Positions 6,225 to 12,487 of a stretch of DNA of 37,754 nucleotides are shown piece after piece. The translations under genes and the position numbers were made by a program. The stretch comes from a virus. The stretch is taken from positions 1 through 37,754 of the IMG/VR virus record IMGVR_UViG_3300045049_000023; one strand, given 5' to 3'. Each line of letters opens with the position of its first letter. The first letter of the stretch is position 1. The notes under the pieces were generated by a model. That model was not told the DNA's origin, did not search any database, and worked only from the letters and a program-made list of their open reading frames with translations.

Positions 6225-7496
6225 ATGACCACCACCCCGGAACTGCCGGAACTCTTGCCGTGCCCGTTTTGTAAGCGCGTACCAACTATACGTCAGTGGC
6301 CTGGTCGTGAGTTGAAGATTTTGGCGCACAAGTGCCAAATCGTTGATTACGACGTATGCGGCTTCCCCAAGGACATGCCAGCAAAGGCAATGGTATGGAA
6401 CAAGCACATTGAGGACGCTCTCGCCGCCCTTGCCGTCACCAAGACGCAGGAGGCGGTAGAGGGATGGAAGCTGGTGCCGGTAGAACCAACAGAGGCGATG
6501 AAGCAGGCTGGCTATCACGCTCCGCACCAACCGGGGCTTCCGGGGCCATACCACGCAATTCCGGTCTATAAGGCCATGGTCGCTGCCGCACCCCAACCCG
6601 CGCAGCCAGCACTACGCGACCTACCCGAGAACGACTGTCCGCACGTTCCGTATGTCGATGAGATTGCGCAGCCAGCGCCGGTACCGGCAAAGCAGGCGCA
6701 TCCGCAATACGTCGCACAACTCATAAAAGAGCGCGATGCATGGCAAGAAGAAGCGAAGGCAAAGCGAGGCGAAGTCGAGCATTTTATGGAGCAGTTGCGA
6801 ACCCGTGCGCAGCATCAGGACCGCGACGTGTGGTTCTGGCAAGGCGATGGCGAGGACCATCTGGAATCAATGGGTAGGGCAATGGTCGTTGTTATCCGCG
6901 CCGATCAATTGCGCTCGCTTGTAGCCGCCCCATCCTCTCCCGAGCCTGACAAGTACGACATCAGCAACGCGAAGACAGCGTATTGGGCATCCCACTGCCC
7001 CGACTGCGCCAAGCCCACCGCTGAAGGTCATATACACACTTGTTCGCCGCAGGTTGAGGGAGCGCAGTCGGCGAAGGATGGGGTGCGGAAGACATCAGAA
7101 ATGTCGCATTCCGACGCAGTGCGGGCGGTGTCTGATTTCGCATCCAAAGTGAAGCGCTGGATGGAAACCTCAGAGGACTTTTCTATACCTGGTCCGAGTC
7201 AGGACAGCACTGCGATTGTCGTCAAGATACTGGTCAGCGGGCGCTTCGGTGCTGCTGAAGGATTTTTCGAGGGCATGCGCGTTCTCGGCGGTCACAAGTT
7301 GCCAGCGAAGGAAGTGGCAAAACCACACCTCCCCGCGCATCGCAATGGCGTGCCGTGCGAGGAATGTGACCCGACCTATGGGTGCGTGATGAACTGCGGC
7401 CCGAGCGCTTCCGTTGGTGCCCGGCCCAAAGAGCGCAAGCGCCCGAACCCTGCCGATGGCGCGCCGAAGCCGCCCGGATATAACCCTGTCGGCTAA
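6225..7496 (+). CDS. Mosaic accessory protein with Lar-like zinc N-terminus
   Basis: ATG 6225 is preceded by TTGGAGGAAACC. Near the N-terminus, LLPCPFCKRVP followed by HKC, a further Cys and MVWNKH matches the layout of Lar restriction-alleviation proteins (CPFC, later Cys pair, WN near the end). Next comes EGWKLVPVEPTEAMKQAG, a segment common in phage accessory proteins, then DRDVWFWQGDGEDHLESMG, then two further Cys clusters: CPDC with HIHTC, and CEEC with CVMNC. At 423 residues it is far longer than Lar alone (about 65), so it is a string of phage modules. A restriction-alleviation role is inferred from the first domain only. Confidence 0.7.
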   Translation: MTTTPELPELLPCPFCKRVPTIRQWPGRELKILAHKCQIVDYDVCGFPKDMPAKAMVWNKHIEDALAALAVTKTQEAVEGWKLVPVEPTEAMKQAGYHAPHQPGLPGPYHAIPVYKAMVAAAPQPAQPALRDLPENDCPHVPYVDEIAQPAPVPAKQAHPQYVAQLIKERDAWQEEAKAKRGEVEHFMEQLRTRAQHQDRDVWFWQGDGEDHLESMGRAMVVVIRADQLRSLVAAPSSPEPDKYDISNAKTAYWASHCPDCAKPTAEGHIHTCSPQVEGAQSAKDGVRKTSEMSHSDAVRAVSDFASKVKRWMETSEDFSIPGPSQDSTAIVVKILVSGRFGAAEGFFEGMRVLGGHKLPAKEVAKPHLPAHRNGVPCEECDPTYGCVMNCGPSASVGARPKERKRPNPADGAPKPPGYNPVG

Positions 7497-7524
7497 GCGC
7501 CGCCCTCGCCAACAAGGAGAAAGA

Positions 7525-7641
7525 ATGAACGCGCATCAAAGACGTATTTGCAGACGCCGCATGAAGCGGGATTTCATCCAACACTTGCGCCTTTTCCGCG
7601 CATGGATTTGGACGGGAAGGGACAACGCCCATGACCACTAA
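7525..7641 (+). CDS. Tiny Arg-rich protein (38 aa)
   Basis: ATG 7525 has an excellent ribosome site (AAGGAGAAAG at 7514-7523) and encodes a 38-residue peptide rich in Arg, His and Trp (NAHQRRICRRRMKRDF; FRAWIWTGRD). It ends inside the next gene, whose ATG is at 7631, an 11-base overlap. The strong ribosome site is the main support. No function can be assigned. Confidence 0.55.
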   Translation: MNAHQRRICRRRMKRDFIQHLRLFRAWIWTGRDNAHDH

Positions 7642-8080
7642 AGACCCGATCCGCGTAGCGCTGGAAGCGCTGGAACATGCGCGCAATCACATTTCGGCGG
7701 ATCGTGAAAACTGCCCCGGCTGCGATCTCGCGACATGGGACAAGTATCAAGCCGCGATAGATGCCCTCTCCCAGCCTGCGGTGGATGCGACGCCTATCGC
7801 TGAAATCGTGTCGGCATACGGCGATCCCGAAGCCTTCGGCGAGCGTGAGATCAAGGTTCTAGCGGACATCCAGAAGCTGCCGTATGGCACGAAGCTGTAT
7901 GTCTCCCGCCCTGCTGACGTGCGGAGGGCGGCGATGCTGAAGTGCGCGGCGGCATGTGATGCACGAGCAGATGATCACGATAACGGTGTATTCAACAATT
8001 TCCGCGTCAAGAAGCGCGATGAGGCTCGCGCATGCGCTGCAGCCATCCGCGCCCTTGCGCAGAAGGAGGCGGGAAAGTGA
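7631..8080 (+). CDS. Hypothetical accessory phage protein (149 aa)
   Basis: The N-terminal part (DPIRVALEALEHARNHI, then CPGCDLATWDKYQAAIDAL) is a common phage accessory segment; the Cys pair CPGC may bind metal. The middle part (AEIVSAYGDPEAFGEREIKVL, PYGTKLYVSRP) resembles the PLY-type accessory ends. The C-terminus (DVRRAAMLKCAAACDARADD; EARACAAAIRAL) is helical and Ala/Cys-rich. The stop TGA overlaps the GTG start of the next gene (GTGA), so the pair is translationally coupled. Function unknown. Confidence 0.7.
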   Translation: MTTKDPIRVALEALEHARNHISADRENCPGCDLATWDKYQAAIDALSQPAVDATPIAEIVSAYGDPEAFGEREIKVLADIQKLPYGTKLYVSRPADVRRAAMLKCAAACDARADDHDNGVFNNFRVKKRDEARACAAAIRALAQKEAGK

Positions 8081-8274
8081 AAGCGATGCCTTTACTCTTC
8101 ATCGTCATGCTGTGCGGCTGCGACAACAGGCCGTGCCTATCGGGCCACGATGAGCAGTATCAGTACCTCGCGCCGATCTTTGTCGGGATGGTGAACAACG
8201 CGCCGCAGTACATCTACGTGCAGCAGACTGGAACGCGGATGGTTTGCGACAAGTACGGAAAGGACCAATCATGA
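8077..8274 (+). CDS. Small phage lipoprotein candidate (65 aa)
   Basis: I start at GTG 8077, which overlaps the preceding stop and follows AAGGAGGCGGGAA; an ATG at 8086 is the alternative. The N-terminus KAMPLLFIVMLCGC is a short signal sequence ending in a lipobox-like LCGC, slightly off the usual L-A/S-G/A-C. The mature part has NRPCLSGHDEQY and TRMVCDKYGKD, so two further cysteines may form a disulfide outside the inner membrane. Such small lipoproteins are common in phage accessory regions and some affect superinfection, but no such role is shown here. Confidence 0.6.
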   Translation: MKAMPLLFIVMLCGCDNRPCLSGHDEQYQYLAPIFVGMVNNAPQYIYVQQTGTRMVCDKYGKDQS

Positions 8275-8582
8275 CCACCGATAACTATGCGGAAATTGCG
8301 GAAAGCGTGGCGAAGACTATTGCCAGTGTTTCCAAGCCCCTCACCGAAGATCAAAAAATCGTCCTTTCTGGTGCGCTGGCCGTATGGCTCTCCGAGTTCA
8401 TATCCGACGGCTACCTCGCCGGACGAGCCGCTGCGGGGAAAGACGCGGAGAGGTATGCATTCGTGCTGGAGTGCGACTATCGCGCCACAAAGCACTATCT
8501 GCCGGACCTTGATGAGACAGCGCACAAGGCGAAACTTCGGGCGAAACATGACGCAGCAATGGCGAAGGAGCAGCAATCGTGA
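8271..8582 (+). CDS. Hypothetical accessory protein (103 aa)
   Basis: ATG 8271 overlaps the lipoprotein stop (ATGA). The product is helical (TTDNYAEIAESVAKTIASVS; LAVWLSEFISDGYLAGRAAA) and then reads DAERYAFVLECDYRATKHYL, a segment also typical of phage accessory proteins. It ends AKEQQS. The gene end GCGAAGGAGCAGCAAT (8562-8577) both encodes this tail and supplies the ribosome site of the next gene. No function is known. Confidence 0.65.
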   Translation: MTTDNYAEIAESVAKTIASVSKPLTEDQKIVLSGALAVWLSEFISDGYLAGRAAAGKDAERYAFVLECDYRATKHYLPDLDETAHKAKLRAKHDAAMAKEQQS

Positions 8583-8779
8583 GCATGATTGATGACCTTG
8601 AATTTCTCCATCCGTATTTCGTCGCGTCGAAAGAAACCGATCTTGATAAGGCATTCGAAGACGGCAAGCAACGCGCCATCAGCACAATTGATCGTCAAAT
8701 AGAGATGCTGCGCCAAAAGGCAGAGCGAATCGAACTGATTACCCGAGACGACTACAATCGAGCGAAGGAGCGGCAATGA
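8579..8779 (+). CDS. Hypothetical accessory protein (66 aa)
   Basis: GTG 8579 overlaps the preceding stop (GTGA), with GAAGGAGC just upstream; ATG 8585 is an alternative start. The product is charged and helical, with a likely coiled coil at the end (IDRQIEMLRQKAERIELITR). The tail AKERQ is encoded by GCGAAGGAGCGGCAAT (8762-8777), nearly identical to the end of the gene before. It is one link in a chain of coupled small genes. No domain is recognised. Confidence 0.6.
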   Translation: MSMIDDLEFLHPYFVASKETDLDKAFEDGKQRAISTIDRQIEMLRQKAERIELITRDDYNRAKERQ

Positions 8780-9111
8780 GAGACTTGGTACAACGGCTGC
8801 GCGCATACGTGGACGGCAACCGCTGGACTGCGGGTCTGAAGATCGAGGACATTGCTGCTGCCGCCGACCGCATCGAATCCCTCGAACGGCAGCTTGCGGA
8901 GGCGCAAAAGCCGCAGTGGCAGCCGATTGAGACTGCGCCGACGACTGGCCGCGAACTGATCTTGCTGCTGACGCCAAGCCGGTTCCCGCAAGTCGCGTAC
9001 AGCAATACTTGGTGGACGGCGGGATTCTCGGTCGAAAACAAGCCGACGCATTGGATGCCGATTCCCACCATAAAAGTGATGAAGCCGGAGCCTGAAGAGG
9101 GAGGGGTGTGA
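8776..9111 (+). CDS. DUF551-like phage protein (111 aa)
   Basis: ATG 8776 overlaps the preceding stop (ATGA). After a helical N-terminus (RDLVQRLRAYVDG; AAAADRIESLERQLAEAQ), the sequence QWQPIETAPTTGRELILLL and later THWMPIP matches the DUF551 pattern (W-x-P-I-x-T-A-P-x-x-G, ending HWMP), a short domain common in phage accessory proteins with no known biochemical role. The N-terminal coiled-coil piece appears to be a separate module. Translation is probably coupled to both neighbours. Confidence 0.75.
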   Translation: MRDLVQRLRAYVDGNRWTAGLKIEDIAAAADRIESLERQLAEAQKPQWQPIETAPTTGRELILLLTPSRFPQVAYSNTWWTAGFSVENKPTHWMPIPTIKVMKPEPEEGGV

Positions 9112-9398
9112 TGGGACGAACTGAGCGCATTCAGGCGGTCGTTGACGACTTCTATAAACAACATGGGCCTTGCTGCGCTGGCTGCGATTGGTGGCGCTGG
9201 TATAACTCGGTGGCTGGGGAATGCACCCGCACTGCACCGACTTCCGGCGTCGCTCGGTTTGCAATGCTCGGCGTGTCGTATTCAAGCCTTCCGCTTGGAG
9301 CTGGCCATGTTATGACACCTCGCGATCACGTTTGCGGCGAATTTCAAGACGGGATCGCCACCCGCCCCACAGCACAGCAGGACGGAGGTAAAGAGTGA
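9111..9398 (+). CDS. Cys-rich accessory protein (95 aa)
   Basis: ATG 9111 follows GAGGGAGGGGTGTG and overlaps the preceding stop; GTG 9108 is in frame as well. The protein has a cysteine cluster HGPCCAGCDWWRWYNS with Cys at GECT and again at HVCGEF, spaced as in small metal-binding or iron-sulfur proteins. It ends QQDGGKE, a tail shared with the next two genes because the same DNA carries the downstream ribosome site. Function unknown; metal binding is inferred from cysteine spacing only. Confidence 0.65.
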   Translation: MGRTERIQAVVDDFYKQHGPCCAGCDWWRWYNSVAGECTRTAPTSGVARFAMLGVSYSSLPLGAGHVMTPRDHVCGEFQDGIATRPTAQQDGGKE

Positions 9399-9917
9399 AG
9401 ATCATGACCACCGAAATATCCATTGCGATGAACGGCGGAAACCCGATCTATGGCGAGCATCGCGTCATCATCCGCGTGGACGACGAAGCGGCTGGCCCGT
9501 ATCTAGTCATTTGCGGGCAGAACGGCGATCCGCAGGAAGGCGAAACCGGGCACGAGTTCTTCTTGTGCACCGAGGACGAAATCGACCAGTTCGCCAAGGT
9601 CTGCAAAGACCTGCTTCGCCAGGCTAACGAGGCAGCCGAGCAGGACGGAGGTAAAGAGCAATGAGCCAACGACCGCGAGTCACAGAACTGGAGCGCGAAG
9701 AAAACCGTTTCGAAGGCATGTACAAGGGCCACGAAATCCGCATTCAGCGAGACGACAACTGGCAAGATTGGTATATCGCGGTGCGTGATCAGCGGGGCTG
9801 CTACGTGTATGACGGCTGGTGGCGAGACTCTAGCGATAAGTCGCTTGATGATGCAATCGTTGATGCGTGTCGCGGCGCTTTGTTGTGGGAGCCGCCCGCA
9901 GCCGGGCAGGACGGAGG
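9378..9917 (+). repeat. Direct repeats at successive gene ends (QDGGKE tails)
   Basis: CAGGACGGAGGTAAAGAG occurs exactly at 9378-9395 and 9641-9658, and its first 11 bases recur at 9907-9917. Each copy encodes the C-terminal residues QDGGK(E) of one accessory gene and at the same time the ribosome binding site (GGAGG) of the next. These repeats mark gene boundaries and could be sites of homologous exchange between accessory cassettes. Confidence 0.8.
9395..9664 (+). CDS. Hypothetical accessory protein (89 aa)
   Basis: GTG 9395 overlaps the preceding stop and follows GGAGGTAAAGA at good spacing; ATG 9404 is an alternative. The product looks like a small alpha/beta protein (HRVIIRVDDEAAGPYLVIC) with an acidic middle and a helical end (IDQFAKVCKDLLRQANEA), then the shared tail EQDGGKEQ. 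No family is recognised. It belongs to the coupled accessory chain. Confidence 0.6.
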   Translation: MKIMTTEISIAMNGGNPIYGEHRVIIRVDDEAAGPYLVICGQNGDPQEGETGHEFFLCTEDEIDQFAKVCKDLLRQANEAAEQDGGKEQ

Positions 9918-9924
9918 GAAGTGA
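9661..9924 (+). CDS. Hypothetical accessory protein (87 aa)
   Basis: ATG 9661 overlaps the preceding stop, with GGAGGTAAAG upstream. The product has a helical start (RVTELEREENRFEGMYKG) and a Trp-rich part reading DDNWQDWYIAVRDQRGCYVYDGWWRD that looks like a small beta sheet. It ends AAGQDGGK, the third copy of the shared tail. It is the last accessory gene before the excision/integration module. Function unknown. Confidence 0.6.
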   Translation: MSQRPRVTELEREENRFEGMYKGHEIRIQRDDNWQDWYIAVRDQRGCYVYDGWWRDSSDKSLDDAIVDACRGALLWEPPAAGQDGGK

Positions 9925-9925
9925 G

Positions 9926-10177
9926 ATGAGCGCCATCTTCGACATGCCGATCGATTCCGAGATTCTCAGCCAGGATGAGATTGCCGGCATCACCGGCTGC
10001 CATCGCAAGGCAGACCAGATCCACTGGCTGGAATTGAACGGCTGGCAGTACCACACGAACAAGGCCGGCGAGCCGATTGTCGGCCGTCTGTACGCTCGCC
10101 TGAAGCTGGCCGGCATCAACCCGCCGACGCTCACAACTTCCGGCGGCTGGGTGCCCGATTTCTCGAAAGTGCAATAA
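9926..10177 (+). CDS. DUF4224 protein, candidate excisionase
   Basis: The 83-residue product reads LSQDEIAGITGCHRKADQIHWL followed by NGWQYHTNKAGEPIVGR, the DUF4224 pattern. These small proteins resemble a winged-helix DNA binder and are nearly always next to a tyrosine integrase, as here (int starts two bases after the stop). By position and size it is the best candidate for the recombination directionality factor. Start ATG 9926 has GGACGGAGGGAAGTGAG upstream. The fold assignment is from family knowledge; the excisionase role is inferred. Confidence 0.75.
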   Translation: MSAIFDMPIDSEILSQDEIAGITGCHRKADQIHWLELNGWQYHTNKAGEPIVGRLYARLKLAGINPPTLTTSGGWVPDFSKVQ

Positions 10178-10179
10178 TT

Positions 10180-11244
10180 ATGCCTGTGCGCCCAAAATCG
10201 ACAGCCAAAGACCTCCCGCCGCGCATGCTCCGGCGGACCAAGATCCTCAAGAACGGTGAGGTATGGGAGGGCTTTTACTATAACGGCCGGGACGAGAACG
10301 GCAAGCGCAAGGAAATCCCACTCGGGACGGACCTGCAGGAGGCCAAACGGAAATGGGCGGAACTGGAATGCAAGCCAGCGCCCGCCGACACCGGCCTGAT
10401 GAAGCACGTTTTCGACCGGTACGAGCGCGACATCGTGCCGACCAAGGCGCCCAGGACGCAGAAGGACAACGAGAAGGAACTGAAGCAGCTACGCGCTGGC
10501 TTCGACAAGGCGCCGATCGACGCCATCACCCCGCAGCATATCGCCCAGTACCGCGACAAGCGCAGCGCCAAGACGCGCGCAAACCGCGAGCTTGCCCTGC
10601 TCTCCCACATCTTCAACATGGCCAGGGAATGGGGCTACACAGCCAAGGAAAATCCCTGCAGGGGCGTCCGCAAGAACAAGGAGACGCCTCGGGACTTCTA
10701 CGCCGATGACGAGGTCTGGAAGGCCGTCTATGCGGTCGCCAGCCAGGAACTGCAGGATGCGATGGACATCGCCTACCTGACCGGGCAGCGGCCGGCGGAT
10801 GTGCGCCGCTTTGCCATGCCGCCGAAGGATGCGGCCGCGCTTGAAACGCGCCAGGGGAAAACCGGCAAAAAGCTGCGCATCCTGCTGGTGGATGAGGAAG
10901 GCATGCCGACCGAATTGGGCAATGCCGTGGAAAGGATTCGCGCACGCCCGCGCAAGATCAGCAGTTTCTACCTGATCGCCCTACCGTCCGGCCAGCCGAT
11001 GACCGAGGCAATCCTGCGGAAAAGGTTCGAGGATGCGCGCGCCGCGGCGGCCGGAGTGGCGGAAGAGCAAGGAAACGCCGAGTTGGCGCAACGCATCCGG
11101 CAATTCCAGTTCCGTGATTCCAGGTCGAAGGCAGCCAGCGAAACTGACCTGGAGCACGCGCAAAAGTTGCTTGGGCACACCAAGGGGCAAATCACAGAGA
11201 CCGTCTATCGCCGCGTTGGCGAGATCGTGAAACCCACGAAATAA
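10180..11244 (+). CDS. int: Tyrosine-type phage integrase
   Basis: The 354-residue protein has an N-terminal arm-binding region, a core-binding domain (about residues 70-165) and a catalytic domain with Arg204 (TGQRPADVRR), a Lys near 227-230, Arg315 in FRDSRSKAAS, His333 (LGHTKGQ) and the nucleophile Tyr343 (TVYRR). In the second box the usual His-Asp-Leu-Arg is Arg-Asp-Ser-Arg, so the first His is replaced. It catalyses site-specific recombination between phage and host attachment sites. The attachment region starts right after its stop, with repeats likely bound by its N-terminal domain. It is co-directional with the DUF4224 gene. Confidence 0.95.
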   Translation: MPVRPKSTAKDLPPRMLRRTKILKNGEVWEGFYYNGRDENGKRKEIPLGTDLQEAKRKWAELECKPAPADTGLMKHVFDRYERDIVPTKAPRTQKDNEKELKQLRAGFDKAPIDAITPQHIAQYRDKRSAKTRANRELALLSHIFNMAREWGYTAKENPCRGVRKNKETPRDFYADDEVWKAVYAVASQELQDAMDIAYLTGQRPADVRRFAMPPKDAAALETRQGKTGKKLRILLVDEEGMPTELGNAVERIRARPRKISSFYLIALPSGQPMTEAILRKRFEDARAAAAGVAEEQGNAELAQRIRQFQFRDSRSKAASETDLEHAQKLLGHTKGQITETVYRRVGEIVKPTK

Positions 11245-11251
11245 CGGGGGA

Positions 11252-11284
11252 GTTGCGGAGATGGGTTGCGGAGATTGCGGAGAT
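11252..11284 (+). promoter_or_regulatory. Integrase arm-type sites, int side (three copies)
   Basis: Three near-identical copies lie just after int: GTTGCGGAGAT at 11252-11262 and 11265-11275, and ATTGCGGAGAT at 11274-11284, the last two overlapping by two bases. Together with copies at 11431-11440 (inverted) and 11493-11503 they flank the attachment core on both sides, as integrase arm-binding sites do. The assignment is from arrangement. Confidence 0.7.
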
Positions 11285-11325
11285 TGCCCCCGCCATGTTA
11301 GCGGATACTATCGCCAAAAGCCTTA

Positions 11326-11385
11326 TGGTGCCCGAGACCGGAATCGAACCGGTACGCCCCCTCTCGGGTAAGCGGCGGATTTTAA
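11326..11385 (-). other. attP: Attachment core (attP): 3' fragment of tRNA-Leu(UAA)
   Basis: On the minus strand the sequence runs from an anticodon loop CTTAAAA (anticodon TAA) through a variable arm, a complete T arm (ACCGG-TTCGATT-CCGGT), the 3' acceptor strand CTCGGGC, then A and CCA. The 5' half (acceptor strand, D arm, 5' anticodon stem) is absent: beyond the loop the sequence reads GAGA instead of a partner for TCCGCC. It is therefore not a functional tRNA gene but the piece a phage carries to rebuild a host tRNA-Leu gene after integration. Position between int and the lysis genes marks it as attP. The exact crossover is not determinable. Confidence 0.85.
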
Positions 11386-11406
11386 GTCTCTCGCGAAATT
11401 GAATAA

Positions 11407-11419
11407 AATCAATGGGTTA
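11407..11419 (+). promoter_or_regulatory. Consensus IHF site in attP
   Basis: AATCAATGGGTTA matches the IHF consensus WATCARNNNNTTR at every fixed position. It lies between the tRNA-derived core and the two outer arm-type repeats, where IHF would bend DNA to let integrase bridge core and arm sites. Confidence 0.65.
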
Positions 11420-11430
11420 TAAAACTTCGT

Positions 11431-11503
11431 TCTCCGCAACCTGTGTCAAAGAACGGGCTTAAAGCCCAATATCCATGCGGGTAGTCCGCTGAGTTGCGGA
11501 GAT
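11431..11503. promoter_or_regulatory. Integrase arm-type sites, lysis side (two copies)
   Basis: TCTCCGCAAC at 11431-11440 is the reverse complement of GTTGCGGAGA, and GTTGCGGAGAT recurs directly at 11493-11503. They complete a set of five copies around the core. The rest of the 315-base stretch from 11245 to 11560 has no credible gene; GGGCTT-A-AAGCCC at 11455-11467 is a short palindrome of unclear role. Confidence 0.65.
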
Positions 11504-11560
11504 GATTTTCCACCACTTCCGCCCACCAAATCCACCCGGCCAGCCAGAAGGATTGGAGCA

Positions 11561-11998
11561 TCATTCCCGGCCTTTCAGCAGCAATTGCCGCTCGGCTTCC
11601 CGTCTGGCAACCAGCCCTGGCAGCTTCTTGCCTCCACCCCATACCCATTTCCGCAGTTCATCGCCAGCGTCCAGCCATTCCCCGGCCTGAATCTTCCGGC
11701 GCAGCGTGCTGGCCTTGTACCTAGTTGTGCCCAGATTGAAGCAGAAATCCGCAATCGCCGCGTGCTTCTCGGGATGATGGATCAGTACCGGCGACAGCTT
11801 GACGGCAGCCGTGGCGAAGCGCTGGGCGTCTTCCGCGGCCATGGATTCGGCAACTGCCGGGGTGATCGGCGGGGAATCCATCGTCACTTCTGGCCCGGTG
11901 TGGCCGTAGCCGACCGTGGGGATACCGGCCGGGCAGCGGTACACCTTCAGGCGCAGGCCCTCAAAGCGCCGGATCAGGCCCATGAGCAGGTCGAGCAT
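11561..11998 (-). CDS. T4-type lysozyme (GH24 endolysin)
   Basis: The 145-residue protein has the GH24 signature FEGLRLKVYRCPAGIPTVGY followed by GHT, then AAIADFCFNLG and a C-terminal LVARREAERQLLLKG. Catalytic Glu13 is followed nine residues later by Cys22, where T4 lysozyme has Asp20, and by Thr28. A Cys here is a known natural variant of this site. It cleaves peptidoglycan during lysis. There is no signal-anchor sequence before Glu13, so export should depend on a holin; two holin-like genes precede it in the same transcript. Start and previous stop overlap as TAAATG. Confidence 0.92.
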   Translation of the reverse strand: MLDLLMGLIRRFEGLRLKVYRCPAGIPTVGYGHTGPEVTMDSPPITPAVAESMAAEDAQRFATAAVKLSPVLIHHPEKHAAIADFCFNLGTTRYKASTLRRKIQAGEWLDAGDELRKWVWGGGKKLPGLVARREAERQLLLKGRE

Positions 11999-12487
11999 TT
12001 ACCGCCCCGAGAGCTTGCGCAGCGCGCGGTCGACGAACCAGAAACTGATGATCGACGCGACGATGGCCTTTTCGTCCTGGCCCCAGATATTCAAGATCGC
12101 CTCGGCCGTGGACTGATGCATTACCCACACCAGCGTGTAGAACTCGGCGCCCAATGCTGCGGTGTACAGCACGATGCACCACCAGAACGTCAGGATCGGC
12201 CGTACAAGGGCGTTCAGGCCGTCGACGAAGGGAATACCCGTCTTCTGCCCCTGGGCGTTCGTAGCCGCGATCATGGCCTGCACGTCGGCCAGGTTAAGCG
12301 CGTTCTCGCCCTCGATCTGGGCAAGCTGCTGGGCGGCCTGGAACTTGAACTTGTCGGCTTCGAGCTGCTTGTCGAACATCGCCAGCTCGTGTGCCCGATC
12401 ATCCCTCCTGTCGAGCCATTTCAGGAGTTCAGGCGCCAGGCGGAACAGGCCGCCGAATAGGGTTCCAAGTAGCGTCAGCATGATCAA
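11999..12487 (-). CDS. GTA-type 3TM holin-like protein
   Basis: The 162-residue protein has a hydrophobic N-terminus (MLTLLGTLFGGLFRLAPELL), a charged helical stretch with heptad-like pattern (ELAMFDKQLEADKFKFQAAQ), then hydrophobic segments around PILTFWWCIVLYTAALGA and IVASIISFWFVDRAL. This order matches the GTA_holin_3TM family. It likely contributes to membrane permeabilisation at lysis. It overlaps the upstream holin-like gene by four bases (ATGA) and directly precedes lysozyme. An alternative is that the other membrane protein is the holin and this one a modulator. Confidence 0.75.
   Translation of the reverse strand: MIMLTLLGTLFGGLFRLAPELLKWLDRRDDRAHELAMFDKQLEADKFKFQAAQQLAQIEGENALNLADVQAMIAATNAQGQKTGIPFVDGLNALVRPILTFWWCIVLYTAALGAEFYTLVWVMHQSTAEAILNIWGQDEKAIVASIISFWFVDRALRKLSGR

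Noticed and set aside
9448-10407. A 319-codon minus-strand frame across the accessory end and int start
   Set aside because: It spans four well-supported plus-strand genes (two accessory genes, DUF4224 and int) and has shadow-like composition.
11326-11385. A tRNA-Leu gene
   Set aside because: Only the 3' half from the anticodon loop to CCA is present; the 5' acceptor strand, D arm and 5' anticodon stem are replaced by unrelated sequence, so it is an attachment core and not a functional tRNA.
11455-11467. A terminator for int (GGGCTT-A-AAGCCC)
   Set aside because: The loop is a single base, there is no T-run after it, and it lies over 200 bases beyond int inside the attachment region.
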